From CAVYXZ01 sp965223835 (GTDB lineage: Bacteria > Chloroflexota > Anaerolineae > Aggregatilineales > Phototrophicaceae): 64,000 nt of DNA. This document shows, piece by piece, positions 33,473 to 42,230 of this stretch. The first letter of the stretch is position 1. Every line of letters begins with the position of its first letter. Position numbers and translations under genes: made by a program. The notes beneath the pieces are model-generated. The model did no database searches. It worked only from the letters and a program-made list of their open reading frames with translations, and had not been told where the DNA came from. The stretch is taken from the NCBI GenBank assembly GCA_965223835.1, contig CBDCXQ010000001.1, positions 4,774,001 through 4,838,000 of the forward strand, in the 5' to 3' direction.

Positions 33473-34864
33473 ATGGACCCAACAATGATGAAGGAAGAAG
33501 AAGCTGAACCCCCCGATTGTAGCGCAGGCCCTGCATTAACCACGACTCGCCCCCGGCTGTGGGCTGATGTCCCCGACGAAAAATGGAATGATTGGCGCTG
33601 GCAACTGGCGCACCGCATGAGTTCGCTGGCCGAACTCGCGCAGGTTATTAATCTAACACCAGAAGAAATTCAGGGCCTCACCGCGGACGGGCGTTTTCGT
33701 GTGGACATTACGCCCTACTTCGCCTCACTCATGGACCCCGACGACCCACTATGTCCGGTGCGGCGTCAGGTAATCCCGCTGGGGCGTGAGATGCAAGCGT
33801 TCGAAGGCATGATGGAAGACAGCCTGGCGGAAGATCGTCACAGCCCGGTCCCCGGCCTCGTCCATCGCTACCCGGACCGTGTCCTGATGCTCATTACAAC
33901 CCAGTGTGCCAGTTACTGTCGCTACTGCACGCGCAGCCGTATCGTCGGTCATGCTGATATGAACTTCAGTAAAAGCGATTTCGAACGACAACTTGAATAT
34001 CTGCGCAACACCCCGCAGGTTCGGGATGTCTTGCTCAGTGGTGGCGACCCGCTGACGATTGCACCTAAGACGCTGGAATACATCCTGTCCAGCTTGCGGG
34101 CGATCGAGCATATCGAGATCATCCGCATTGGCAGTCGCGTGCCGGTCTTTTTGCCACAGCGCATCACCGACGAATTTTGTCACATGCTCCGCCGCTATCA
34201 TCCCTTATGGCTCAATATCCATGTCAATCACCCCAAAGAAATCACGCCAGAACTAAGCACTGCCCTCGAAAAACTGGCCTTTGCCGGTGTGCCGTTGGGC
34301 AATCAAAGTGTGCTGCTAGCTGGAATCAACGACAGCGTCAATATCCAGCGCGAACTGGTCCATAAACTGGTGCGCAACCGCGTCCGTCCCTACTATCTTT
34401 ACCAGTGCGACATGGTCGCGGGCGCGGGGCATTTCCGCACGACTATTGCTAGAGGCATCGAGATTATCGAAGGGCTGCGCGGCCACACCAGCGGATATGC
34501 CGTGCCAACCTATGTGGTTGATGCGCCCGGCGGTGGCGGCAAGATTCCGGTCATGCCCCAGTATGTCATCAGCCAGGCTCCGAGCAAAGTCGTACTGCGC
34601 AATTACGAGGGTTATATCACGACCTACGCCGAACCCGAAGACTACAACCCGCATCTGATTGACCATTTGGACCGGCGCGCCTCGCGACATAGCGAAACCG
34701 GTCAGGGCGGGGTGTATGGGTTGCTGGCCGGTGAGGCTGACGCAATCAAGCCCGAAGGCTTCGACCATACCCATCAGCGCAATGGCAGCACTCACCGTCT
34801 CAATGAAAATGCTGCCAAATGGCAACGCTATCACAACGTCCCTAACAAAGGCAGCGACCGATGA
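33473..34864 (+). CDS. kamA: L-lysine 2,3-aminomutase
   Basis: The protein is 463 aa from ATG 33473, preceded by GGGAGTG. The radical-SAM cluster motif CASYCRYC begins near residue 144. The PLP site reads APGGGGKIPVMPQY, and the two aspartates that bind the lysine side chain in characterised enzymes are present (QCDMVAGAGHF and VVDAPGGGGK). This supports a true lysine enzyme, making beta-lysine, over the EF-P-modifying EpmB type, which is much shorter. Beta-lysine can serve as an osmolyte precursor or enter lysine fermentation. No downstream fermentation gene or acetyltransferase (ablB) is adjacent. Confidence 0.93.
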   Translation: MDPTMMKEEEAEPPDCSAGPALTTTRPRLWADVPDEKWNDWRWQLAHRMSSLAELAQVINLTPEEIQGLTADGRFRVDITPYFASLMDPDDPLCPVRRQVIPLGREMQAFEGMMEDSLAEDRHSPVPGLVHRYPDRVLMLITTQCASYCRYCTRSRIVGHADMNFSKSDFERQLEYLRNTPQVRDVLLSGGDPLTIAPKTLEYILSSLRAIEHIEIIRIGSRVPVFLPQRITDEFCHMLRRYHPLWLNIHVNHPKEITPELSTALEKLAFAGVPLGNQSVLLAGINDSVNIQRELVHKLVRNRVRPYYLYQCDMVAGAGHFRTTIARGIEIIEGLRGHTSGYAVPTYVVDAPGGGGKIPVMPQYVISQAPSKVVLRNYEGYITTYAEPEDYNPHLIDHLDRRASRHSETGQGGVYGLLAGEADAIKPEGFDHTHQRNGSTHRLNENAAKWQRYHNVPNKGSDR

Positions 34865-35019
34865 CACCCCAGAAGCGTGTTGCGCAACGTAGGGCCGTGG
34901 CGTGGTAAGGACAGATTTTTACCAGCCTGTTCGCACACCAGTGTTCCTGTTGTCGCTTAATTTACGGTGCAAGATGATCTGAAAATCGCCCTGAAGCACG
35001 ATCCCATTTAGAGAGGCTC

Positions 35020-35394
35020 ATGATGAGTCGAATTCTGATCACGGATGATAATTCCGAATACCGGCAAAGCGTTATCGAAATTCTACGGCTCGAAGGCTAT
35101 GAAGTTGTGGAAGCGGCGGAAGGCAGACAAGCCCTAGACCTGATTCGCACTCAATCGCCCGATTTGATTCTTTGCGACATCGATATGCCGGTGATGAATG
35201 GCTTCGATACCTTGCAGCAGGTCAAGGCTGATCCGACCCTGGCAACCATTCCGTTTATTCTGGTCACAGCGCGGGCTGATGCTGCATCAATTGCCAGAGG
35301 CAAGCAACTGGGCGCAGCTGATTATATAGTCAAACCCATGAACATTGATCTGCTTTTCAGCAAAATCAATGACTATCTAGTGCCTCGTACCTGA
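35020..35394 (+). CDS. Single-domain response regulator (CheY-like)
   Basis: The protein is 124 aa (ATG 35020 or the adjacent 35023; GAGAGG upstream). It is a receiver domain only: acidic pair TDDNSEY, phosphoacceptor in LILCDIDMPVMNG, conserved Thr in ILVTARADA and Lys in YIVKPMN. With no output domain it must act by protein contact. The next gene, 35 bp on, is an ATP-grasp ligase, suggesting an operon. The kinase is not local. Confidence 0.92.
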   Translation: MMSRILITDDNSEYRQSVIEILRLEGYEVVEAAEGRQALDLIRTQSPDLILCDIDMPVMNGFDTLQQVKADPTLATIPFILVTARADAASIARGKQLGAADYIVKPMNIDLLFSKINDYLVPRT

Positions 35395-35429
35395 ACGCCA
35401 CCCATTAACAACGAAAGCGATAAATTTTC

Positions 35430-36527
35430 ATGCGCATTGCTGTCCTTGCTAACCTGAAACAAAATGCCCCAACCTGGGCGGACATGTCACCAGACCAGTG
35501 GGATGACCTCGACAGCCCCAAAACGATTGACTCACTGGTCGATGCCCTTACCGCTAACGGTCACGATGCTGTGTTTTTTGAAGCCAGTTTGCGGCACAAC
35601 CTCATCGAAAACCTGCAAACCTACCGCCCGGACCTGTGCCTTAATATCGCCGAAAGTCATGTTGGTGACGGTCGTGAGGCCCAGATTCCAGCGCTACTGG
35701 AAATGCTGCGCCTGCCTTATACCGGCAGCCAGGTGCTAACGCTGGCCCTGGCGCTGGATAAGCCGATGACCAAGCGCATCCTGGCCTATCACAACCTGCC
35801 TACACCCGAATTCCAGGTGTTTGACCACCCGGACGATGCAATTAACGACGATTTGTTACAGGACAATGGTGAACTACGTTATGCGCTATTCATCAAACCC
35901 AGTCGTGAAGGCACTGGTATGGGCGTCAGCAAAGCGAGTATTGTTCATACCGTCGCCGAGTTGCGGACGCAGGTTACCGAGCAGTTGCGCCGGTACCAGC
36001 AACCCATCCTGTGTGAGCGCTATATTCAGGGCCGGGAAGTCACTGTTGGTTTAATCGGCAATCTACGTTCTAGCGTTGCCCGCCGACTGAATGAGCGCAC
36101 TGCGCCCCACACATTGCCGACTGAATTGACCTTTTTCCCACCGCTGGAAGTCAACCTTGATGCCTACCCTACAACCGAAGGCGGCCTCTATACCAATCGT
36201 GTAAAAGTCGAACTGGCCGACACGTTCCATTATTTATGTCCCGCACCACTGGAACCTGAATTGCTTGAGCGGTTAAACGGGTTAACAGCAGCGGTGTTTC
36301 GCGTGCTGGGCTGCAAAGATGTAGCCCGCGTTGATTTTCGGCTGGATGCCAGCGCTAACAATGATCCCTATATTCTCGAAATTAATCCATTGCCTGGCCT
36401 GAACCCCGGCTATAGTGACATCTGCATCGAAGCGGCTGCGCTGGGCTGGACCTATGAGCAGTTAATCGGCAAAATTGTTGATCTGGCTGCTGAACGTTAC
36501 AGTCTGTTGGAGCCAGCCACCAATTGA
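35430..36527 (+). CDS. D-Ala-D-Ala ligase-like ATP-grasp enzyme
   Basis: The protein is 365 aa with the ATP-grasp fold of the Ddl group: AESHVGDGREAQIPALLEML, TGSQVLTLALALDKPMTKRIL, the glycine-rich KPSREGTGMGVSKASIV, CERYIQGREVTVGLIG, and the metal site VARVDFRLDA with LEINPLPGLNPGYS. Such proteins join carboxylates to amines using ATP. It is longer than a standard Ddl and stands away from cell-wall genes, following a lone receiver protein, so a special ligase rather than housekeeping Ddl is likely. Substrates unknown. Confidence 0.87.
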   Translation: MRIAVLANLKQNAPTWADMSPDQWDDLDSPKTIDSLVDALTANGHDAVFFEASLRHNLIENLQTYRPDLCLNIAESHVGDGREAQIPALLEMLRLPYTGSQVLTLALALDKPMTKRILAYHNLPTPEFQVFDHPDDAINDDLLQDNGELRYALFIKPSREGTGMGVSKASIVHTVAELRTQVTEQLRRYQQPILCERYIQGREVTVGLIGNLRSSVARRLNERTAPHTLPTELTFFPPLEVNLDAYPTTEGGLYTNRVKVELADTFHYLCPAPLEPELLERLNGLTAAVFRVLGCKDVARVDFRLDASANNDPYILEINPLPGLNPGYSDICIEAAALGWTYEQLIGKIVDLAAERYSLLEPATN

Positions 36528-36553
36528 CCCTGCTACGCGTACAATGTTATAAT
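36524..36553 (+). promoter_or_regulatory. Near-consensus promoter of the deoxyribosyltransferase-like pair
   Basis: TTGACC at 36524-36529 and TATAAT at 36548-36553 are 18 bp apart. The -35 box overlaps the stop codon of the ATP-grasp gene. Transcription would start near 36560, 27 bp before the ATG at 36587, giving the pair independent expression. Confidence 0.7.
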
Positions 36554-36586
36554 TAAGGTACGAACTGGCTAAATGGATACACATCC

Positions 36587-36979
36587 ATGCGAAATGTACA
36601 TAATTACCTGTTTTTGTCACCCGATAATGCGGATTCAGAACTGAAGCAAATCATTGACCGCACGCTCAATGGGCTGGGCTTAACCGGTATACCCTTTACC
36701 GAAAAAATTGACAACGGCATCTCCCGGCTGTTGGACAAAGCTGATCTGGTGATTGCCGATGTTTCGGGCAGTGACCCGGATGTCATGTATATGGTCGGCG
36801 TCGCGCAGGGGGGCGGCAAAGTCGTCCTGCCGATTGTAGGCCGCGACGAGAAAGAACTCCCCTCCAGCCTGGGCCGCGTTCAATATCTGGTTTACGATCC
36901 CATCCAGCCAGAAAGCTTCCAAAAACCGCTGAAATTCTGGGCACAGCACCTGTTGCCCGCCAGCAACGAACGCGCCTAA
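36587..36979 (+). CDS. Nucleoside 2-deoxyribosyltransferase-like protein, Glu-less partner
   Basis: The protein is 130 aa. The core reads NYLFLSPDNADSELKQIIDR, ISRLLDKADLVIADVSGSDP and VMYMVGVAQGGGKVVLPIV, aligning with the next gene's IIIADISGGNPNVFYELGLAHAQGK. Where that protein has the family's catalytic-type Glu (FYELG), this one has MYMVG, so it is probably inactive as a hydrolase or transferase and may be regulatory. It has its own promoter and stops immediately before the next ATG. Confidence 0.75.
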   Translation: MRNVHNYLFLSPDNADSELKQIIDRTLNGLGLTGIPFTEKIDNGISRLLDKADLVIADVSGSDPDVMYMVGVAQGGGKVVLPIVGRDEKELPSSLGRVQYLVYDPIQPESFQKPLKFWAQHLLPASNERA

Positions 36980-37642
36980 ATGCCCCAGCGCTGCTTCTTC
37001 ATCATGCCCTTTGGGGCGGGTTCACATTTCTTCTATCGCTATCTCAAAGAACACATCGAGGCCCATCATGATCTGGAATGCCACCGGGTTGATGATGTGC
37101 CGCATTTTACCCAGGCGATCATCGAGCAGATCAAAGACGAGATTCGCGCTGCCGACATCATCATTGCCGATATTTCCGGTGGCAATCCCAACGTTTTTTA
37201 TGAACTCGGCCTCGCCCATGCCCAGGGAAAATATACGTTGCTGGTCACGCAGGACGATTACAGTCAACTCCCTTTCGACATCGAGAGTTTCCGCGTGATG
37301 TCCTACCAGAACCCGGACACCTTTATCGCCGAAATCGACCAGATCTTGATCGGACGCTTTTCGCCGCTGTACTATCAAGCCCTCCATGCCCAGGCGATGG
37401 ACCTCTACCAGCAGATGCAGGCCGCCCTCGCGCTGGATACCACGCCCGTATCCCGCGATGAATTCATCGTCACGTTGCAAGACCTCGAACGGCGCAATCT
37501 GTGGTCCTATGCCACTGTGCAGGACGATGACATCCGCCTGGCCGATTTTCTATTGTCGTTGATTATCGAAGAATACCGCGTCTCCGCCATCCGGGAGCGC
37601 GTCACCCAATGGCTGCTCGAACGCTATGGAGGGGATGGGTAA
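36980..37642 (+). CDS. Nucleoside 2-deoxyribosyltransferase-like (DRHyd-type) protein
   Basis: The protein is 220 aa; its ATG directly follows the TAA of the preceding gene. The N-terminal about 130 residues are the MPF-type deoxyribosyltransferase/deoxyribohydrolase-like domain: CFFIMPFGAG, CHRVDDVPHF, IIIADISGGNPNVFYELG (the Glu placed as the nucleophile of this fold), and KYTLLVTQDDYSQLPFD. A C-terminal helical domain of about 90 residues follows without a recognised family. Relatives of this domain have been proposed to cleave nucleotides in conflict and signalling systems. Cytosolic; substrate unknown. Confidence 0.8.
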   Translation: MPQRCFFIMPFGAGSHFFYRYLKEHIEAHHDLECHRVDDVPHFTQAIIEQIKDEIRAADIIIADISGGNPNVFYELGLAHAQGKYTLLVTQDDYSQLPFDIESFRVMSYQNPDTFIAEIDQILIGRFSPLYYQALHAQAMDLYQQMQAALALDTTPVSRDEFIVTLQDLERRNLWSYATVQDDDIRLADFLLSLIIEEYRVSAIRERVTQWLLERYGGDG

Positions 37643-37757
37643 CTCGGTTTACAGTTGCCAGTCGTTGGTCGCCAGCGATTTAAATCACTGTCTAGCTCTC
37701 AAGTCCCTCTGGGACTAAACTTGTGTGAGTGTAATCATACTTTGGGAGAAGTCTCAA

Positions 37758-38300
37758 ATGCCTCACGCCAAACCTGAGCGACGTATTTTATTCAAGTTGT
37801 TTGGAGTACCCTTCACAGTAGATGGCAAATCCTGGCAATTTGTACCACCTAAGTTGATAATCGGTCTACTCATTGCTTTCATTACGCTTCCTGAAGAAAT
37901 GATCGCCACACGTATATTTATGGGTCTGAATTATGGTTTTCTTTTACTTCTTGCTTTGTTCGTACATATCATCGGACATGTTCTAAGCAGTCGAGAGATC
38001 AAGGCACCAGTGCGGGAGGCATACATTACCCCGGTGCTGATTCAAGTATTGCACCATGATGAGTCGGAAGTATCATCACGTGTGCATCTCATTCGAGCGA
38101 TAGGTGGCCCGCTATATAATCTATTCATATTTGTTGTGAGTTATATCCTATGGTTAATCATGCCTGAAGCATACATTGTGCAGGCCTTCGCCATTGCAAA
38201 CATTGTTGTAGTCTGCATTACGTTGCTTCCTTTCCCAAGTTTAGATGGTGAGGTCATCTGGCGCGAATTGAGAAATATGCGTCTGGATCAACGTGGCTGA
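37758..38300 (+). CDS. Degenerate site-2-protease-like (M50) membrane protein
   Basis: The protein is 180 aa from ATG 37758 (GGGAGAAG upstream) with about four membrane segments. The segment LLALFVHIIGHVLSS occupies the place of HExxH but reads HIIGH, lacking the catalytic Glu. The second metal motif is recognisable as LLPFPSLDGEVIW, matching the N-x-x-P-x-x-x-L-D-G theme. The His pair and LDG Asp could still bind zinc, but peptidase activity is doubtful. It may be a pseudoprotease. The gene looks slightly AT-richer than the ones around it. Confidence 0.6.
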   Translation: MPHAKPERRILFKLFGVPFTVDGKSWQFVPPKLIIGLLIAFITLPEEMIATRIFMGLNYGFLLLLALFVHIIGHVLSSREIKAPVREAYITPVLIQVLHHDESEVSSRVHLIRAIGGPLYNLFIFVVSYILWLIMPEAYIVQAFAIANIVVVCITLLPFPSLDGEVIWRELRNMRLDQRG

Positions 38301-38349
38301 TCTTCAAAAACTTGTACATAAGCGAGGCCGAAAACCCCGACCAATAAAC

Positions 38350-38480
38350 CTACAGAGTCACGTGCACAGAGTAACCGCTCACGTCAGCGTCGAAGTTGAT
38401 GAACGCCTGCGGCACCTCACGGTCAGATGATAGCTGTCATAGGAGGGTAGGTAATCCACGCTAACCACAATCCAGCCCGG
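38350..38480 (-). pseudogene. Frameshifted 3' fragment of a second HK97-type major capsid gene
   Basis: Read on the minus strand, the fragment gives VSVDYLPSYDSYHLT in one frame and AFINFDADVSGYSVHVTL-stop in another. The intact capsid encoded at 39806-41587 ends VSVDYLPYYDSYQLT, then LAFINFDADVASALYNVTV. The two also align at DNA level over about 120 bp, apart from an 18-20 bp deletion in the fragment (the part encoding YRRRIA) and the frameshift. It is a decayed copy. The rest of this second gene is absent; a cohesin-like gene occupies the space between the fragment and the intact capsid gene. Confidence 0.9.
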
Positions 38481-38571
38481 TATTTTATATTTTTGGAGAA
38501 GCATCAATCGATATCATCAACCTCTCATCAAGGCATAGAAACTGCACTGATTGTGAATCTTGACTATGCCC

Positions 38572-39660
38572 CTAACACGCTCTGGTCGTCACGGTTTCGG
38601 TGTGAATCCAGTCGCCGTTGACGGTGGAAACGACGACCTCAACAGTAATTTCCGCCGCTGCGTTGTTGCTGCTGGGCCGAATAATAAACTCATTGGTGCC
38701 ACTGGGCCGCGTCCTGAAATAGCCAGATTGACCATCCCCGGCAATCCAGCTTACCCCTAGCTCAAATGGATTGGGGTTGACCGTCCGCACACTCCGGGGA
38801 TTGCCCGCGTTATAACAACCCGCACCGGATACCTGGAGGTATTGAATATTGCTGCCCCCGACTGTCGCCTGACCACCGCCACCCGTTGTACCGCCCGGCG
38901 AGTTCGGTGAAATGCGAATAATCGGCGGCGCGTTCGTGTCGGTGACGGCATCGCAATCACCCGTAGCTACCACATCATCCGACGAAATCCACGCTTCGAG
39001 TATCTGTTTTCCGGGTGCTGCCTGGTCTTTATCAAGTTGATACCACACCGTTTGATTCGCAGTTGTTTTGCCCTGCACGAGAAACTCTGCGCCTGGGGGC
39101 AAGAAGGCGACTGCTGTGCGATTCAAGCCGGGACCAACCCGCACCTGAACGGTATCATTGGCTTGCGCGACAACCACACAGGCGACCAGTTGCGGCGCAG
39201 CGGTCACAACCACATCGACCACCACCCGATTACCGAGCAGGTCGCTGAGGTCCAATTGATCGACATTGAACGATGTCTCACCAGAACCCAGCGCGGTGAG
39301 ATGCACCCGCAGCAGGCCGGTTGCGTCCGTCGGGGGCAGATCACCCAGCGCGGATGCTGCCAACCGTAACGCACCGGTAATGGTATCGACATCATCAACG
39401 ACGACATAAAAATTATCGCCCAGATAGGGGCCAACTTCCAGATCGTCAATTTGCAGCATCGTCGGGTCGAAAAGCAGGCGAATATCAAATGCAGCACAGC
39501 CATCCACCAGACAGTCAATCACAATCTCATACACCAGACTATCACCCGCTGCGAGTTCAAGGCGCGGGACGGTGAGGGTCGTGATCTCGCTATCCTGAGC
39601 CACTGCGCCCCCAGCCAGCGTCGTAGCAATCATGATTACAATAAGCCAGCGCTGAATCAA
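38572..39660 (-). CDS. Secreted protein with cohesin-like and SH3-like domains
   Basis: The protein is 362 aa from TTG 39660, chosen because GGAG lies about 8 nt upstream and a signal peptide follows at once (IQRWLIVIMIATTLAGGAVA); an ATG 21 codons upstream is possible. Residues about 25-160 have the cohesin-type pattern (VYEIVIDCLVDGCAAFDIRL, VHLTALGSGETSFNVDQLDL). A middle segment, VQVRVGPGLNRTAVAFLPPG, matches a bacterial SH3 domain. A Gly-rich linker leads to a C-terminal beta domain. Exported, possibly surface-attached. It sits between the capsid fragment and the intact capsid gene. Confidence 0.8.
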   Translation of the reverse strand: MIQRWLIVIMIATTLAGGAVAQDSEITTLTVPRLELAAGDSLVYEIVIDCLVDGCAAFDIRLLFDPTMLQIDDLEVGPYLGDNFYVVVDDVDTITGALRLAASALGDLPPTDATGLLRVHLTALGSGETSFNVDQLDLSDLLGNRVVVDVVVTAAPQLVACVVVAQANDTVQVRVGPGLNRTAVAFLPPGAEFLVQGKTTANQTVWYQLDKDQAAPGKQILEAWISSDDVVATGDCDAVTDTNAPPIIRISPNSPGGTTGGGGQATVGGSNIQYLQVSGAGCYNAGNPRSVRTVNPNPFELGVSWIAGDGQSGYFRTRPSGTNEFIIRPSSNNAAAEITVEVVVSTVNGDWIHTETVTTRAC

Positions 39661-39805
39661 TTGTTGTTCTCCGTAATCATCGAACTGAACGAAAGCCTTT
39701 ACCCCAATTCGCGTCACCCGCATTCAAGCTGAGTATATCATAATGCGGGTTAGCGTGATGCAGCACCGGCAGGGCGATCATCGGCGACCGCCCTGAGTCA
39801 ATCCG

Positions 39806-41587
39806 CTACACCGTTACGTTATACAAGGCCGACGCGACATCAGCATCAAAGTTGATGAAAGCCAGTCGCACCGTCGCGGTTAGTTGATAGCTGTCGTAGT
39901 AGGGCAGGTAATCGACACTCACCGCAATCCGGCGGCGATAGCCCACAAACCAGCCCGGACGATAGACGCATAGCGCCGTGCCTTTGGTGTTATTGGCCGG
40001 GGTCGCATCATTGACCTTGCCATCCGCCCCATCAGTCAGCGGCATTTCGGCGCTGACGATCACCGGTGCACCATCCGCAAAGCCAATCTGACCGGTTTGC
40101 GCCGTCGCCAGTGGACCAGCTTTTTCCATCGTCAGGAACTCGCTCATGCCCAGAAATGTCGCGTAAGTCCCGCCGTCAACAATCCAGGCCAGATCACTCG
40201 GACGGGCCGCATATTTCGGGGCCATCGTGAAGCGTGTCTGGCGCAGCAGGGCCAGTGTCGGTGCGCCCGCCGCATCCACACTATTCGCTGTGGTCGTCAC
40301 CAGGGGCAACTTGCGTAAGCCATCGAACGCCATGTAACGATCGGTCGCATCCGGTGTGCCGCCATCTTTGTTGATGTTACCGCTCGTCTGCGTATCACCA
40401 TTCAGCAGCACATAATCAATGCTGTCGGTGATCGCTCGCATGGCCTGTTCGCGGTAGATGTTCAGCACCGGCACTATGGCATCTTCCACCAGTTCCGAAC
40501 TGAACCCCACGCGCAGCGCCAGTTTCTTGGCCGCCAGTTGCACTTTACCCGTACCGACTTTGCTATCAGGAATCGGGTTGCCCGAACCCAGTGAGAGTTG
40601 GGATTCGTCGGTGGTCTCTGGCACAAAGTACACCGTCGGATCGGTGCCTTCAATCGGCAGTTCAAATGGATTGCTCGGCATCTCGACCGACTGAAACAGC
40701 GGCAGAATCGCGTTCTCCAGCCGCGCCCTGTGCCAGATTTGCTGGCTCCACAGGTCGGGCACCCATTCATCGCCGAAATTGGCCTGCGTACTATAGCTCA
40801 ATTCATCGGCCTTGATCGCGCTTAGTCCGGCCTGATTGACCTTGTGCGCCAGCGCGTTGGCATAGCGTTCGCTCACACCATGAAAATGCTTGGTCGACCG
40901 CAGCAACATATAGCCGTGCAGCATATCCATCGCATCCAGCGTATCGTACTGACTGCCAACCGTGATGTGTTTTAGCGCATCCTCGCTGCTCGCCACCGGC
41001 AGGCGTTTACGCGGTAGCTGAATGATTTTCTCGTCTTGCATTGTTGTTCCTTTTCCCAATCGAGTCATGGATTCATCACCCGCTTCCCGATCATCGTCAT
41101 CAATTCCCAGCCGCCCGGTATCCAGACCCAGCGCGTCATACACGCTCTTGATGGTATGGACATCCGTCCGGCGTGGTTCCGCCGGGGCCGGGGTGAGGCT
41201 GCCTTCGACGACCGGCCAGCGTTTGATCTGCCCATCGTCGGCCACCTCAACCAGATGCGGCAGGCTGCCTGACGACCAGCCCAGTATCCCCTGATCCACC
41301 AGATTCTGAACGGCGCGGACATAGCGCTCGCGCATATCCAGCTGCGCCTCGGCCCACACGCCGGTTGCATCCGCCACCAGCGTATCAATCGTGCCGATCA
41401 CCGCCGCCTTCAAATTACCGTCCAGCCCATGATGGTAGAGTACCGGGCGCTGGTGATACCAGTTCAGCCCCAGTTCCGTCTCCGGTGTAAAATACTCGCC
41501 CTGCAGGTCGCGTTGGTCCGGGCCACCCCACACAATCAGGTACCCGCCCACACGCCCCTCGGCGATAGTTTTTAACGTCGTTTGCAT
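39806..41587 (-). CDS. HK97-type prohead protease fused to major capsid protein
   Basis: The protein is 593 aa. Residues about 1-145 are a prohead-protease domain: GGYLIVWGGPDQRDLQGEYF, the His in LYHHGLDGNL, the Ser region LGWSSGSLPHLVEV, and WPVVEGSLTPAPAEPRRT. From about 190 the major capsid fold follows: ANFGDEWVPDLWSQQIW, ELPIEGTDPTVYFVPETT, KKLALRVGFSSELVEDAIV, SIDYVLLNGDTQTSGN, YRPGWFVGYRRRIAVSVDYLP. In most HK97-type phages the two are separate genes; here one frame encodes both. AGAGGGAAC precedes the ATG. The ORF is intact. Neighbouring genes are not phage genes. Confidence 0.9.
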   Translation of the reverse strand: MQTTLKTIAEGRVGGYLIVWGGPDQRDLQGEYFTPETELGLNWYHQRPVLYHHGLDGNLKAAVIGTIDTLVADATGVWAEAQLDMRERYVRAVQNLVDQGILGWSSGSLPHLVEVADDGQIKRWPVVEGSLTPAPAEPRRTDVHTIKSVYDALGLDTGRLGIDDDDREAGDESMTRLGKGTTMQDEKIIQLPRKRLPVASSEDALKHITVGSQYDTLDAMDMLHGYMLLRSTKHFHGVSERYANALAHKVNQAGLSAIKADELSYSTQANFGDEWVPDLWSQQIWHRARLENAILPLFQSVEMPSNPFELPIEGTDPTVYFVPETTDESQLSLGSGNPIPDSKVGTGKVQLAAKKLALRVGFSSELVEDAIVPVLNIYREQAMRAITDSIDYVLLNGDTQTSGNINKDGGTPDATDRYMAFDGLRKLPLVTTTANSVDAAGAPTLALLRQTRFTMAPKYAARPSDLAWIVDGGTYATFLGMSEFLTMEKAGPLATAQTGQIGFADGAPVIVSAEMPLTDGADGKVNDATPANNTKGTALCVYRPGWFVGYRRRIAVSVDYLPYYDSYQLTATVRLAFINFDADVASALYNVTV

Positions 41588-41623
41588 TTCCGTGTTCCCT
41601 CTGAGAACTTGTTGCGGTAGGTC

Positions 41624-41838
41624 GTGCTGAGTGCCTGGTGCTGAGTGCCGAGTTTCGCATTACAGCAATTCAGCATGATAGAGTAGTATCGACAGAATCT
41701 GAGCCAAAGAGAACCGAAAACATAGAGAAAGGTATGAAAAGGCGCATCATTTCGCCTCAAATTTCAACCGCTCTGTGTTCTCCGTGACCTTTGTGGTTCA
41801 AAACCTGACTCAGCACTCAGCACTCGGAACTCAGAACT
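41624..41838. repeat. MITE-like nested inverted repeat upstream of the capsid gene
   Basis: Outer arms are GTGCTGAGTGCCTGGTGCTG (from 41624) and its inverse type ACTCAGCACTCAGCAC (from 41808). Inner imperfect arms are AGCCAAAGAGAACCGAAAAC (about 41701) and CTCTGTGTTCTCCGTGACC (about 41771). The whole, about 215 bp, carries no ORF worth calling and looks like a non-autonomous or REP-type repeat element. Confidence 0.55.
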
Positions 41839-42230
41839 TTTTCGATTACCTCAGCCCATCCACACGCGGTTGGCTCTCGTGGTGCAGACGCGGGCAATCA
41901 TGCAGGCGCGGGCCAACCCCACCGTGCGCCCATGAGCGCGGCGGCGTTCATGCCAGCAGCCATTGTCAGAGTAGGGGCACGCGGCACCATAGTGTACGCC
42001 GTACCCGGCCATGTTGATGACTCGGCTACACCGTTTACACTAGCACATAAGTTCTATAATGAGGTGTACGTATGTACCGTTTTTGGGGAATTAGCCGCCA
42101 GTACTCAACCGCCACCAGCGATAATAGTCTGCTGGAGCAGACTGCTTAAAGCACTTTGTCCAGTGAAATTTTTCTTGGGTCCGCATATCGCCAGAGTAAC
42201 AGCGTGAATGATGCAGTGGTCGACTAGGTG
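41839..42230. other. Gene-free stretch (392 bp) with an orphan promoter-like sequence
   Basis: TTTACA at 42034 and TATAAT at 42055-42060 (spacing 15) form a plausible plus-strand promoter with no gene downstream. A perfect 8-bp hairpin (AGTCTGCT, GG, AGCAGACT) lies near 42127. A 91-codon plus-strand ORF from 41932 has no protein-like composition and was not accepted. Confidence 0.4.

Noticed and set aside
41932..42207. 91-codon ORF in the 41.8-42.2 kb gap
   Set aside because: No ribosome site, no recognisable composition, and it crosses promoter-like and hairpin sequences.
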